DNA of 44,163 nt from RECO01 sp050485385 (lineage in GTDB: Bacteria > Pseudomonadota > Alphaproteobacteria > Geminicoccales > Geminicoccaceae): positions 1-44,163 of the forward strand of contig JBJHBG010000030.1 of assembly GCA_050485385.1 (NCBI GenBank), in the 5' to 3' direction. Below the pieces are notes generated by a model. That model was not told the origin of the DNA. It did not search any database and saw only the letters and a list, made by a program, of their open reading frames with translations. Made by a program: the position numbers and the translations under genes. This document shows positions 9,758 to 17,119 of the stretch, one piece after another. Every line of letters begins with the position of its first letter. Positions within the stretch are counted from its first letter, which is position 1.

Positions 9758-10857
9758 CAGCTCTGGCCCAGCACGCGAACCTCTTGGCCCGGCCGCAACA
9801 TCTGCACGCCGGCCGTGACCACCGTCTCGCCGTCGACGAGGCCGCCGGCGATGACGACCGTGGCGAGGTCGTGACGGGCGACCTCGACCGGCCGCAGCTC
9901 CAGCCGGCCGGTCGCCGGATCGACGACGAAGACGGCGGGGGCGCCGTCGGTCGTGGTCAGCGCCGAGGCCGGGATCTCCACGCCGCCGGCACTGCCGAGC
10001 TGGACGCGACCGATCACGGTCGAGCCGAGCCTGAGGTCGGCCGGCGGGTCGATCAGCCCGACCTTGATCTCGAAGGTGCCGGTGATCGGATCGGCCTGCG
10101 GCGACACCTCGCGGACGCGGCCCTCGGCGCGCACCGTGGCGTCGGTGGCGAGGCTCACCTGCACGACGGGATCGCGTGTGCTCGACCGCATGACCCGCTG
10201 CGGCACCTGGAACACGGCGTCGCGCCCGCCGTCCCGGGCGAGACGCACCACGAGTTGGCCGGGGGCCACCACCTCGCCGGGGTCCGCCGCCACCTCGGTC
10301 ACCACGCCCGGCGCGTCGGCGTAGAGCCCGGTGAAGCTCAGATGCTCCTCGGCGATGGCGAGGCGGGCCGTCGCCGCATCCACCCAGCTCTGTGCCATTC
10401 GGAGCGCCTGTGCCGCCTCGTCGTAGCGCACGCGGGTGGTGAAGCCGCGCTCGAGCAGCGTCGCCTGTCGGTCGTAGTCGGTGCTGGTGCGCGCGAGTTC
10501 GCCCCGCGCGGCGGCAAGGTCGGCCTGGGCCGCGAGCACGTCGTTGCGCTGCGTCTCGGGATCGAGCCGGGCGATGGGCTGACCGGCTTGCACCGTGTCG
10601 CCCAGGGTCACGTAGCGCTCGAGGATGCGCCCGGCGACGCGGAAGGCGAGGTTGACGTCGTCCTCGGCCTCGATCCGCCCGGTTAGGCTTGCCGTCTCGC
10701 CCGCCGTGCCTTCGGTCACGGTGACCACGCGCACCGGCCGGATGGGTTCGGGCGCCGTTTCCTCCGCCTGATCGCAGGCGGCGAGCCCGACGGCGAGCAC
10801 CAGAGCCGGCAGAAATCCCCGCACACGTCTGCTGCCGGGCCGTGACACTGCCTGCAT
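9757..10857 (-). CDS. RND efflux periplasmic adaptor (HlyD/MexA type) lipoprotein
   Basis: Membrane fusion protein of 366 residues. A lipoprotein signal peptide ends in the lipobox LAAC with the acylated Cys28, so it should be anchored in the inner membrane facing the periplasm. The body has the lipoyl/barrel-sandwich motif split by a helical hairpin (GDTVQAGQPIARLDPETQ near residue 95 and ADPGEVVAPGQLVVRLA further on) and a C-terminal beta-barrel. I chose the ATG at 10857, with AGAAGG upstream, because the much longer open frame beyond it is antisense to the ureohydrolase gene. The stop overlaps the pump start (TGATG). No adjacent regulator gene of the TetR type is present. Confidence 0.92.
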   Translation of the reverse strand: MQAVSRPGSRRVRGFLPALVLAVGLAACDQAEETAPEPIRPVRVVTVTEGTAGETASLTGRIEAEDDVNLAFRVAGRILERYVTLGDTVQAGQPIARLDPETQRNDVLAAQADLAAARGELARTSTDYDRQATLLERGFTTRVRYDEAAQALRMAQSWVDAATARLAIAEEHLSFTGLYADAPGVVTEVAADPGEVVAPGQLVVRLARDGGRDAVFQVPQRVMRSSTRDPVVQVSLATDATVRAEGRVREVSPQADPITGTFEIKVGLIDPPADLRLGSTVIGRVQLGSAGGVEIPASALTTTDGAPAVFVVDPATGRLELRPVEVARHDLATVVIAGGLVDGETVVTAGVQMLRPGQEVRVLGQS

Positions 10858-10883
10858 GAGCGCCTTCTCCCGCCTGACGATGG

Positions 10884-11018
10884 GCCGATACGACGCTTCG
10901 TCGGCTCCATGGCGTCCCGCGAGATACCGTCCGTGGCGGCGCCGTCCAGCAGTATCTTCTGCCGACGAGCGGCGCTTGCGGCGCCGCCGGGGCGGCAGTA
11001 GTACCGGGCGGGTCCGCC
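10884..11018 (+). promoter_or_regulatory. Hairpin-rich 5' leader in divergent intergenic region
   Basis: Between the divergent adaptor and ureohydrolase genes lie several inverted repeats. They are a stem at 10884-10905 (ACGA/TCGT extended by GCCG/CGGC); a two-tier stem with CTGCCG at 10959-10964 pairing CGGCAG at 10993-10998 around GCGGCGC/GCGCCGC (10969-10987); and a small GGCGG/CCGCC at 11007-11018. They would lie in the leader of the plus-strand ureohydrolase mRNA. None of the conserved sequence blocks of the guanidine riboswitch classes known to me is visible. GC-rich DNA forms hairpins easily, so this is a weak call. Confidence 0.3.
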
Positions 11019-11055
11019 GCGCGGCTCGACGCCGCCCTCGAGAGGGAGCACGACG

Positions 11056-12264
11056 ATGCTGGACTTCCGCTCGCGCCGCGTCGGCCGAAAGGCCGGTCTC
11101 GGCTCGAACACCCGGTCGGTGCGCCACCATCACCCGGACTACGACAAGCTCCGCACCCAGGGCTGGCAGGCGGTGGACGCAGAGGGCCGGCTCTCCAGCG
11201 ACGGCTGGAAGCGCGAGGTGGCGTGGGCCCTGGAGATGGGGCTGCCCGGTGCCGACAGCCTGGAAGACCGCTCGATCCCGACCTTCTCGCGGGGCGAGGC
11301 GCCGCACTTCGCCGGCATCAACACGTTCCTCAAGGCGCCTTATGTCGAGCGCATCCGCGACGTCGGCAAGTACGACGCGGCGGTGATGGGCGTGCCGTTC
11401 GACGGCGGCGCCACCTACCGCCCCGGTGCCCGTTTCGGCCCGCAGGGCGTACGCCGCATCTCGGCGCTCTACACCCCTTACAATTACGAGTTGGGCGTCG
11501 ACCTCCGCGAACAGATGACGCTCTGCGATGCGGGCGACGTGTTCGCGATTCCGGGAAACCTGGAGAAGAGCTTCGACCAGATCAGCCGTGGCGTCGCCCA
11601 CGTCTTCTCGTCGGGGGCCTTGCCGATCATCATCGGCGGCGACCACTCCATCGGCTTTCCCTGCGTGCGCGGCATCGCGCAGTGCACGTCCAAGCGCATC
11701 GGCATCGTCCACTTCGACCGCCATATCGACATGCAGGCGAAGGACCTGGACGAGCGGATGCACACCACGCCCTGGTACTGGGCGACGGAGCTGCCCAATG
11801 TCTCCGCCACCAACCTCGTCCAGCTCGGCATCGGCGGCTGGCAGGTGCCGCGTGCCGCCGTCGAGGAGGTGCGCAAGCGCGGCAGCAACGTGTTGACCAT
11901 CCAGGACATCGAGCGGATGGGGATCGAAAAGGCGGCCGAGATCGCGCTGGACCTCGCCTGGAAGGATGCGGACGCGGTCTACGTCTCGTTCGACATCGAC
12001 TGCATCGACTGCGGTTTCGTGCCCGGCACCGGCTGGCCGGAGCCCGGCGGCTTCCTGCCGCGTGAGGCGCTGCGGCTCTTGGGTCTGGTCGCCGCCGAAG
12101 GCCTTTGCGGGCTCGAAGTGGTCGAGATCGCGCCTTGCTACGACACGTCCGACATCACCTCGCTGTTGGGCACCCGGGTGATCGTCGAGACCCTCGGCTC
12201 GCTCGTCGCCCACTCCAAGATGGGCGCGCACAAGGGCATCATCGACCGGCCCGTCAGCTTCTGA
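11056..12264 (+). CDS. Agmatinase-family ureohydrolase, candidate guanidine hydrolase
   Basis: A 402-residue member of the arginase/agmatinase superfamily, which hydrolyses guanidino groups to urea with a binuclear metal site. All metal ligands are present: His197 (IIGGDHSIG), Asp221, His223 and Asp225 (HFDRHIDM), and Asp313 and Asp315 (SFDIDCID). Two features differ from ordinary agmatinases of about 310 residues. It has a roughly 90-residue N-terminal extension, and it has altered substrate-site motifs (DRHID for the usual DAHxD, PGTGWPEPGG for PGTGTPxPGG). From memory these resemble the nickel-dependent guanidine hydrolases of the Sll1077/GdmH type, so free guanidine is a plausible substrate; agmatine or another guanidino compound is not excluded. 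ATG at 11056 has GAGGGAG upstream. A small histidine-rich protein follows after 14 bases. Confidence 0.85.
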   Translation: MLDFRSRRVGRKAGLGSNTRSVRHHHPDYDKLRTQGWQAVDAEGRLSSDGWKREVAWALEMGLPGADSLEDRSIPTFSRGEAPHFAGINTFLKAPYVERIRDVGKYDAAVMGVPFDGGATYRPGARFGPQGVRRISALYTPYNYELGVDLREQMTLCDAGDVFAIPGNLEKSFDQISRGVAHVFSSGALPIIIGGDHSIGFPCVRGIAQCTSKRIGIVHFDRHIDMQAKDLDERMHTTPWYWATELPNVSATNLVQLGIGGWQVPRAAVEEVRKRGSNVLTIQDIERMGIEKAAEIALDLAWKDADAVYVSFDIDCIDCGFVPGTGWPEPGGFLPREALRLLGLVAAEGLCGLEVVEIAPCYDTSDITSLLGTRVIVETLGSLVAHSKMGAHKGIIDRPVSF

Positions 12265-12278
12265 GCGGAGGGCACGGG

Positions 12279-12731
12279 ATGCACGACCATCCGCACGACC
12301 ACAATCGCCCGAAGGCAGCGACGCAGTGGCAGGTGCCGCATCGGCCGGAAGGCGCCGCAGCGCCGCCGATGGTACCGGAACGCGACCTCGACCTCGTCGA
12401 GGCCAGCTTCGTCGAGGGCTTCGCCCGTTGCTCGGACCCGACCAGCTTCCTCCGGCTCGCCGGCATCCCGTTCGTCGGCGTCGATGCCGATGGCCGCCGC
12501 CTGCACCTGCTCCGCGTCGAGACGGAAAGCCTGACGGACGTCGGTGCGGTTGCTCCGCTCCTGAACGGCGAGGGCGTGCGCTACGACCCGTTGCCGGCGC
12601 GGCTGGTCTCCCAGCGCCGCCGCCTGAGCTTCGTCTACCACGACGGGTCCGGCACCGTGCGTCTGGCCTTCGCCGAGACCCGGCGCCTGCGCGACGAGAG
12701 CGGCGGCAGCCGTTTCGCGCTCAGGGACTGA
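12279..12731 (+). CDS. Hypothetical protein with His-rich N-terminus, partner of ureohydrolase
   Basis: A 150-residue protein that I do not recognise. It opens with MHDHPHDHNRP, four histidines and two aspartates in the first eleven residues, a pattern typical of metal-binding tails. The rest is a compact soluble domain (VEASFVEGFARCSDPTSFLR, then FVGVDADGRRLHLLRVE, then strands such as LSFVYHDGSGTVRLAFAE). There is no signal peptide or membrane segment. The ATG at 12279 has GGAG eight bases upstream and lies 14 bases after the ureohydrolase stop, so the two are very likely one transcript. A role in delivering or sensing the metal of that enzyme is inference. The 3' end overlaps the convergent phosphodiesterase gene by 11 bases. 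Confidence 0.8.
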   Translation: MHDHPHDHNRPKAATQWQVPHRPEGAAAPPMVPERDLDLVEASFVEGFARCSDPTSFLRLAGIPFVGVDADGRRLHLLRVETESLTDVGAVAPLLNGEGVRYDPLPARLVSQRRRLSFVYHDGSGTVRLAFAETRRLRDESGGSRFALRD

Positions 12732-14559
12732 TTCGAGGCCGCTCGACGATCGGGCGGCGCAGGTCGAACGCCGCGCGCAGGCGGAGCAGCAGCCGCTCGG
12801 CCGGGCTCAGCTCCAGGTACCACTCGCGCACCGCGATGCCGGTCGCGGGATCGCCGACGATCAGGTTGTCGGCGCCGTCGAGCAGCGCCATCGCCATCGC
12901 CGCCTCGTCCTCCAGGCCCCAGACGTGGACCTCGCGGCCCTGGGCCTGAAGGCTGCGGATGCGCGCCGGCGTGGCGAGCCGGCGGGCGAGGGGAAGGAAA
13001 TCGGCGTCGAACCGGGCGAGGTTGCCCACGCCCGTCGCCACGATCAGTCCGACCGGCACCTCCGGCGCCAGCGCCCTGGCGCGGCCGAGGATGCGTGGGT
13101 CGAGCGAGGACAGCATGGCTTGATCGAGGGCGCCGGCGCGGCTGAGGGCTTCGATGGTGCGCCGCGCGAGATCGGCCTCGTGCGGGTTCACCTTCAGTTC
13201 GACGTTGAGCCGCACCCGGCCGCGCGCGGCCGTGGCGAACGCCTCCAGCGTCGGGATGCGCTCGCCCCGAAACTCGGGATCGAACCAACCGCCGACGTCG
13301 AGGCCGCGGACCTCCTCCAAATCGAGCTGCCAGACGGATCGCGGCAGGTCGGCGACGCGGCGAAGGTCGGTGTCGTGCAGGACGACGACGTGGCCGTCGC
13401 GCGTCTCCTGCACGTCGATCTCCACCACGTCGGCACCATCGGCAATCGCCTGCTCCAGGGCGGCGATGGTGTTCTCCGGCGCCTGCGAGGAACCGGCGCG
13501 ATGGGCGGTGACGCCGATGGGGCGGTCGAACGCGACGGTCTCGGCGCTCGACCACGCCTGGACCACCGCCAGGACGGCGACGAGACCGGCGGCGGCGCAG
13601 GCGGCCTTGAAGCCGAGCGGGCTCGGCGGCGGGACGATGCGGCGGATCTGCGCCTCCGGCCGCGTCTCCGCATAGGCGTGGACCAACACGGTGACCAGGG
13701 CGACGCGGAACAGGGCGCCGACGAAGGTCAAGAAGACCGCACCCAGAATGGCGAAGGCGAGGGTGAGGTGCATCGTCGCGCGGAGCGACCGTTGGTCGCC
13801 GACGCCGAGATCGTAGAGTGCGGTGACGAGCGCCGTCGTCGCCACCGTGGCGCCGAGGCCGAGGACGAACACCGCCAGCAGGCGGCGGGCGAGGGGGCCT
13901 TCGCGGCCACGGACGGCGGCGCGGGCGTCGACCAGCGCTTGGCGCAGGCGGATCGGCTCGATCAGGGCGATGGGCACGGCGAGGCCGTAGCGCACGAGCA
14001 GTCCGAGGGCGACGGTGGCGGCACCGAGGCCGGCGAAGCCAATGAGTGCGACCAGGGCGAGGAAGGCGGGCGGCTGCAACGTCACGTAGTAGTAGATGTC
14101 GGCGTCGGACAGGAGCACCGCCTTGCCCAGTAGGCCGAGGCCGGCGACCGGCAGGGCCAGCAGCACGAGCGTGAGAATGGCGAGGGCACTCAGGGCAAGG
14201 AGCGCCGGCAGGCGGGCGACGATGCGCAACGCCACGGCCCGGACGCGCAGCGGCTCGTGGCGCATGGTTCGCCAGACGATCAGGCCGAGCCCGCCGATCT
14301 CGATGGCGAGCAGGAGCGTCGCCGTGATACCGGCCATAGCGAGCGTCGCCGCGCCCAGGGGCGAGAGCACGAAGTCGACGAGACCGATATTGCCGACGAA
14401 GGGATCGACCCCGAAGGCAACGAGCCCGTCGATCAGCACGACCCGGAGCGGATCGAGCAGGACCAGCGTGGCGAGGGCCAGGCCCGCCTCGAACACCACC
14501 AGCGGGCCGAAGGCTCGGCGCCAGGTCGGAAGGTAGACGTCGCGCAGGGGACGGTGCAT
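12721..14559 (-). CDS. Glycerophosphodiester phosphodiesterase with N-terminal membrane domain
   Basis: A 612-residue fusion. About the first 340 residues form a polytopic membrane region with some eight hydrophobic segments (the glycerophosphoryl diester phosphodiesterase membrane domain). The C-terminal part, from about residue 345, is a GDPD TIM barrel. The barrel shows the catalytic HR (GVTAHRAGSSQAPENT), the metal-binding glutamate/aspartate pair (VVEIDVQET), the second histidine (VVLHDTDLRR) and LNVELKVNP. It should cleave glycerophosphodiesters at the membrane, releasing glycerol 3-phosphate and an alcohol. I chose the ATG at 14559 (MHRPLRDVYLPTWRRAF) because upstream codons look non-coding. 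It is divergent from the patatin lipoprotein gene, with 108 bases between. Confidence 0.9.
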   Translation of the reverse strand: MHRPLRDVYLPTWRRAFGPLVVFEAGLALATLVLLDPLRVVLIDGLVAFGVDPFVGNIGLVDFVLSPLGAATLAMAGITATLLLAIEIGGLGLIVWRTMRHEPLRVRAVALRIVARLPALLALSALAILTLVLLALPVAGLGLLGKAVLLSDADIYYYVTLQPPAFLALVALIGFAGLGAATVALGLLVRYGLAVPIALIEPIRLRQALVDARAAVRGREGPLARRLLAVFVLGLGATVATTALVTALYDLGVGDQRSLRATMHLTLAFAILGAVFLTFVGALFRVALVTVLVHAYAETRPEAQIRRIVPPPSPLGFKAACAAAGLVAVLAVVQAWSSAETVAFDRPIGVTAHRAGSSQAPENTIAALEQAIADGADVVEIDVQETRDGHVVVLHDTDLRRVADLPRSVWQLDLEEVRGLDVGGWFDPEFRGERIPTLEAFATAARGRVRLNVELKVNPHEADLARRTIEALSRAGALDQAMLSSLDPRILGRARALAPEVPVGLIVATGVGNLARFDADFLPLARRLATPARIRSLQAQGREVHVWGLEDEAAMAMALLDGADNLIVGDPATGIAVREWYLELSPAERLLLRLRAAFDLRRPIVERPRISP

Positions 14560-14667
14560 GGGCAAGCGGCTCTCGGCACGGCGACGGGCTCGGGCGTGGT
14601 CGGGGTTGACGCGGTCGCCGTCAAGGCCGTTCGCTGGCCGAAACGGATCGAGCGGACGGCGAGGGGC

Positions 14668-15927
14668 ATGAGCGACGGTGGTGGATGGCGGTTGGCGATG
14701 CTGGTGCCGGGCCTGCTCGCGCTCGTGGCTTGCGGGACCTTCACGCCGCACAGGACGGCGCCGCCGCCCGACGTCTACGACGTGGCCATTGCCGGCAGTC
14801 TGCCCGAGGCCCGCTACTGGGGCGACGATCTGGGTGAGGCGGTGGGCGCGCGGATCGAGCGCGAGGTTCGCCAGAGCCTCATGCAGCGTTGGCAGGCCCT
14901 TGGCCGGCCGAGGGAAGGGCTCGACGTCGCGATGCTGGCTCTGTCCGGCGGCGGTCCCGATGGCGCCTATGGCGCGGGGCTTTTGGCCGGCTGGAGCGAA
15001 CGCGGCGACCGGCCGGAGTTCGATCTCGTGACCGGCATCAGCGTTGGCGCCCTGATCGCGCCCTTCGCGTTCGTCGGGCCGGACTACGATCCGGCGCTAC
15101 GGACGATGTTCACCGAGCTGGACACGACCGACGTCGCCGAACTGCAACTGTTCCGCGCCCTGTTCGGCGCCTTGGGCCTGGCCCGCACCGATCCGCTCAG
15201 GCGGCAAATCGAGCGTTTCGTCGACGATACGTTCTTGGAGCGCATCGCCGCCGGCCACCGCGCCGGGCGCATCCTCTTGGTCGGCACCACCAACATCGAC
15301 GCCGAGCGGCCGGTCATCTGGGACATGGGCCGGATCGCCGCCGCGGGCGAGTTGGAGCTGTTCCGCGACGTGCTGCTTGCCTCGGCGTCCATCCCCGGCG
15401 CCTTTCCGCCCGTGGGCATCGAAGTCGAGGCCGGAACGCGGCGCTACACCGAGTTCCACGTCGATGGCGGCGTCACCAATGCCGTGTTCATCGGCCCGGT
15501 CCGCGCCGCCGACGCGCTGCCGCGCGACCTGCCGTTCCCGGTCCGGCGCCGCGTCTACGTGATCGTCAACAACTCGCTGGTGATGCCCTATCGCCCGGTC
15601 GAGGATCGGCTGAGGTCGATCGTCACGCGCTCGATCAGCGGCCTGATCCGCGCCCAGGCCGCGGGCGACATCGTCCGCATCTATCTGGCGGCCGAGGATG
15701 CCGGTGCGGACTTCCATCTCACCTTTCTACCGCTCGGCTTCGAGGCACCTTCGGCCAGTGCCTTCGACCGCGCCTACATGACGGCACTGTTCGAAACCGC
15801 GCAGGCGCTCGGCCGTGGCGGTATCGCCTGGCTCGACCGGCCGCCGGCCTTGCTCGGACGCCGCGTCGTCGAGGGCACGGCGCTGCGGCGCATCGACGTG
15901 CGGCCGGAGGCGGAACCGGCGAGCTGA
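14668..15927 (+). CDS. Patatin-like phospholipase, predicted lipoprotein
   Basis: A 419-residue patatin-family acyl hydrolase. A lipobox (LVAC, Cys22) after a short hydrophobic segment predicts lipid anchoring outside the cytoplasm. The catalytic dyad is visible: Ser125 in the nucleophile elbow GISVG and Asp266 in VDGG. The oxyanion-hole loop is SGGGPDGAYGAG. The expected activity is hydrolysis of acyl esters of phospholipids or other lipids. The ATG at 14668 has GAGG upstream. A second patatin gene follows after 104 bases on the same strand and a phosphodiesterase lies divergently, so several lipid-hydrolysing enzymes cluster here. The real substrate is unknown. Confidence 0.88.
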   Translation: MSDGGGWRLAMLVPGLLALVACGTFTPHRTAPPPDVYDVAIAGSLPEARYWGDDLGEAVGARIEREVRQSLMQRWQALGRPREGLDVAMLALSGGGPDGAYGAGLLAGWSERGDRPEFDLVTGISVGALIAPFAFVGPDYDPALRTMFTELDTTDVAELQLFRALFGALGLARTDPLRRQIERFVDDTFLERIAAGHRAGRILLVGTTNIDAERPVIWDMGRIAAAGELELFRDVLLASASIPGAFPPVGIEVEAGTRRYTEFHVDGGVTNAVFIGPVRAADALPRDLPFPVRRRVYVIVNNSLVMPYRPVEDRLRSIVTRSISGLIRAQAAGDIVRIYLAAEDAGADFHLTFLPLGFEAPSASAFDRAYMTALFETAQALGRGGIAWLDRPPALLGRRVVEGTALRRIDVRPEAEPAS

Positions 15928-16031
15928 GCGGCGGGCGGCACATTCCCGGGTAGGGGCTGGGCAGCCGTCCGCCATGCGATTATGCTGCGCTGCACCATCG
16001 CGTTTACGCCGACTGGGAAAGGGCAACCACC

Positions 16032-17114
16032 ATGATCGACACCGACGGCCGCAAGACCATCGACCTCGCGCTGCAGGGAGGTGGCTCGCACGGTGCGCTG
16101 ACTTGGGGCGTGCTCGACCGGCTGTTGGAGGACGAGCGCATCCGTATCGCGTCGGTCAGCGGCACCAGCGCCGGCGCGATGAACGCGGTGGTGATGGCCG
16201 ACGGCCTGGAAGCCGGCGGACCGGCGGGGGCGCGCGCCGCCCTCGGCGGCTTCTGGAAGGCGGTCAGTGACGCCGCCAAGTTCTCGCCCATGCGGCGCAC
16301 CGTGTGGGATCGTCTCAGGGGCAGGTTCTCGCTCGACAACTCACCCGGCTATCTGTGGTTCGAGCAGCTCAGCCGTCAATTCTCGCCCTACGAGATGAAT
16401 CCCTTCGATTTCAATCCCTTGCGCGATCTCGTTGCGGCAACGGTCGACTTCGACCGCGTCAATCGCTGCGGCGGGATCAACGTGTTCGTCACCGCCACCA
16501 ACGTGCGCACCGGGCGCGCCAAGATCTTCGCGCAGCCGCACCTGTCGGTCGACACGGTGATGGCGTCGGCGTGCCTGCCGTTCATGTTCAAGGCGGTGGA
16601 GATCGACGGCGAAGCCTATTGGGACGGCGGCTATATCGGCAATCCAGCGCTGCACCCGCTGGTCGACGACCGTGCCACCCGCGACATCGTCATCGTGCAG
16701 ATCAACCCGCTGGTCCGCGAGGCGTTGCCGAAGACGGGCCGGGCGATCATGAATCGGCTCAACGAGATCACCTTCAACGCCGCCTTGATCAAGGAGCTGC
16801 GGGCTATTCACCTGCTGCACGAGCTGATCGAAGCCGAGCGTTTGGAATCCGAGCGTTACCGCGACAGCTTCCTGCACCTGATCCACGCCGACGAGGAGCT
16901 GAAGCACCTCGATGCGTCGAGCAAGCTGAACGCCGAGTGGGCGTATCTGACCTATCTGCGCGATCGCGGCCGGAGCTGGGCCGCAAGCTTTCTCGAGCGA
17001 CATTTCGACGATCTCGGCGTCCGCTCCACCCTCGATCTGAACCGGCTTTTCGCCGACAGCTTCAGACCTCCGAATCTCGCCGACGAGGCGTCGTCCGACG
17101 CCGCCGCGGAGTAG
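16032..17114 (+). CDS. Patatin-like phospholipase, DUF3734 type, cytoplasmic
   Basis: A 360-residue patatin protein without a signal peptide. The oxyanion loop GGGSHG is at residues 16-21, the nucleophile Ser46 in GTSAG and the catalytic Asp198 in WDGGY. The segment from FNPLRDLVAATVDF through VTATNVRTGRAKIF and the helical C-terminal part match the patatin/DUF3734 subfamily. The ATG at 16032 has AAAGGG upstream. The GntP permease gene begins five bases after the stop. Proteins of this subtype are often encoded near 3-hydroxybutyrate dehydrogenase and GntP-like permeases, which suggests a role around polyhydroxybutyrate or hydroxyacid metabolism. That link is recalled knowledge and inference; no dehydrogenase gene is in this window. 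Confidence 0.88.
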   Translation: MIDTDGRKTIDLALQGGGSHGALTWGVLDRLLEDERIRIASVSGTSAGAMNAVVMADGLEAGGPAGARAALGGFWKAVSDAAKFSPMRRTVWDRLRGRFSLDNSPGYLWFEQLSRQFSPYEMNPFDFNPLRDLVAATVDFDRVNRCGGINVFVTATNVRTGRAKIFAQPHLSVDTVMASACLPFMFKAVEIDGEAYWDGGYIGNPALHPLVDDRATRDIVIVQINPLVREALPKTGRAIMNRLNEITFNAALIKELRAIHLLHELIEAERLESERYRDSFLHLIHADEELKHLDASSKLNAEWAYLTYLRDRGRSWAASFLERHFDDLGVRSTLDLNRLFADSFRPPNLADEASSDAAAE

Positions 17115-17119
17115 CCTTC

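Noticed and set aside
10858..11055. Known guanidine riboswitch (classes I, II or III)
   Set aside because: The conserved blocks I know for these classes are not present; only generic GC hairpins are seen.
10858..12231. N-terminal extension of the efflux adaptor to 824 residues
   Set aside because: The extension is antisense to the ureohydrolase gene and lacks adaptor similarity. A lipoprotein signal with a good ribosome-binding site starts at 10857.
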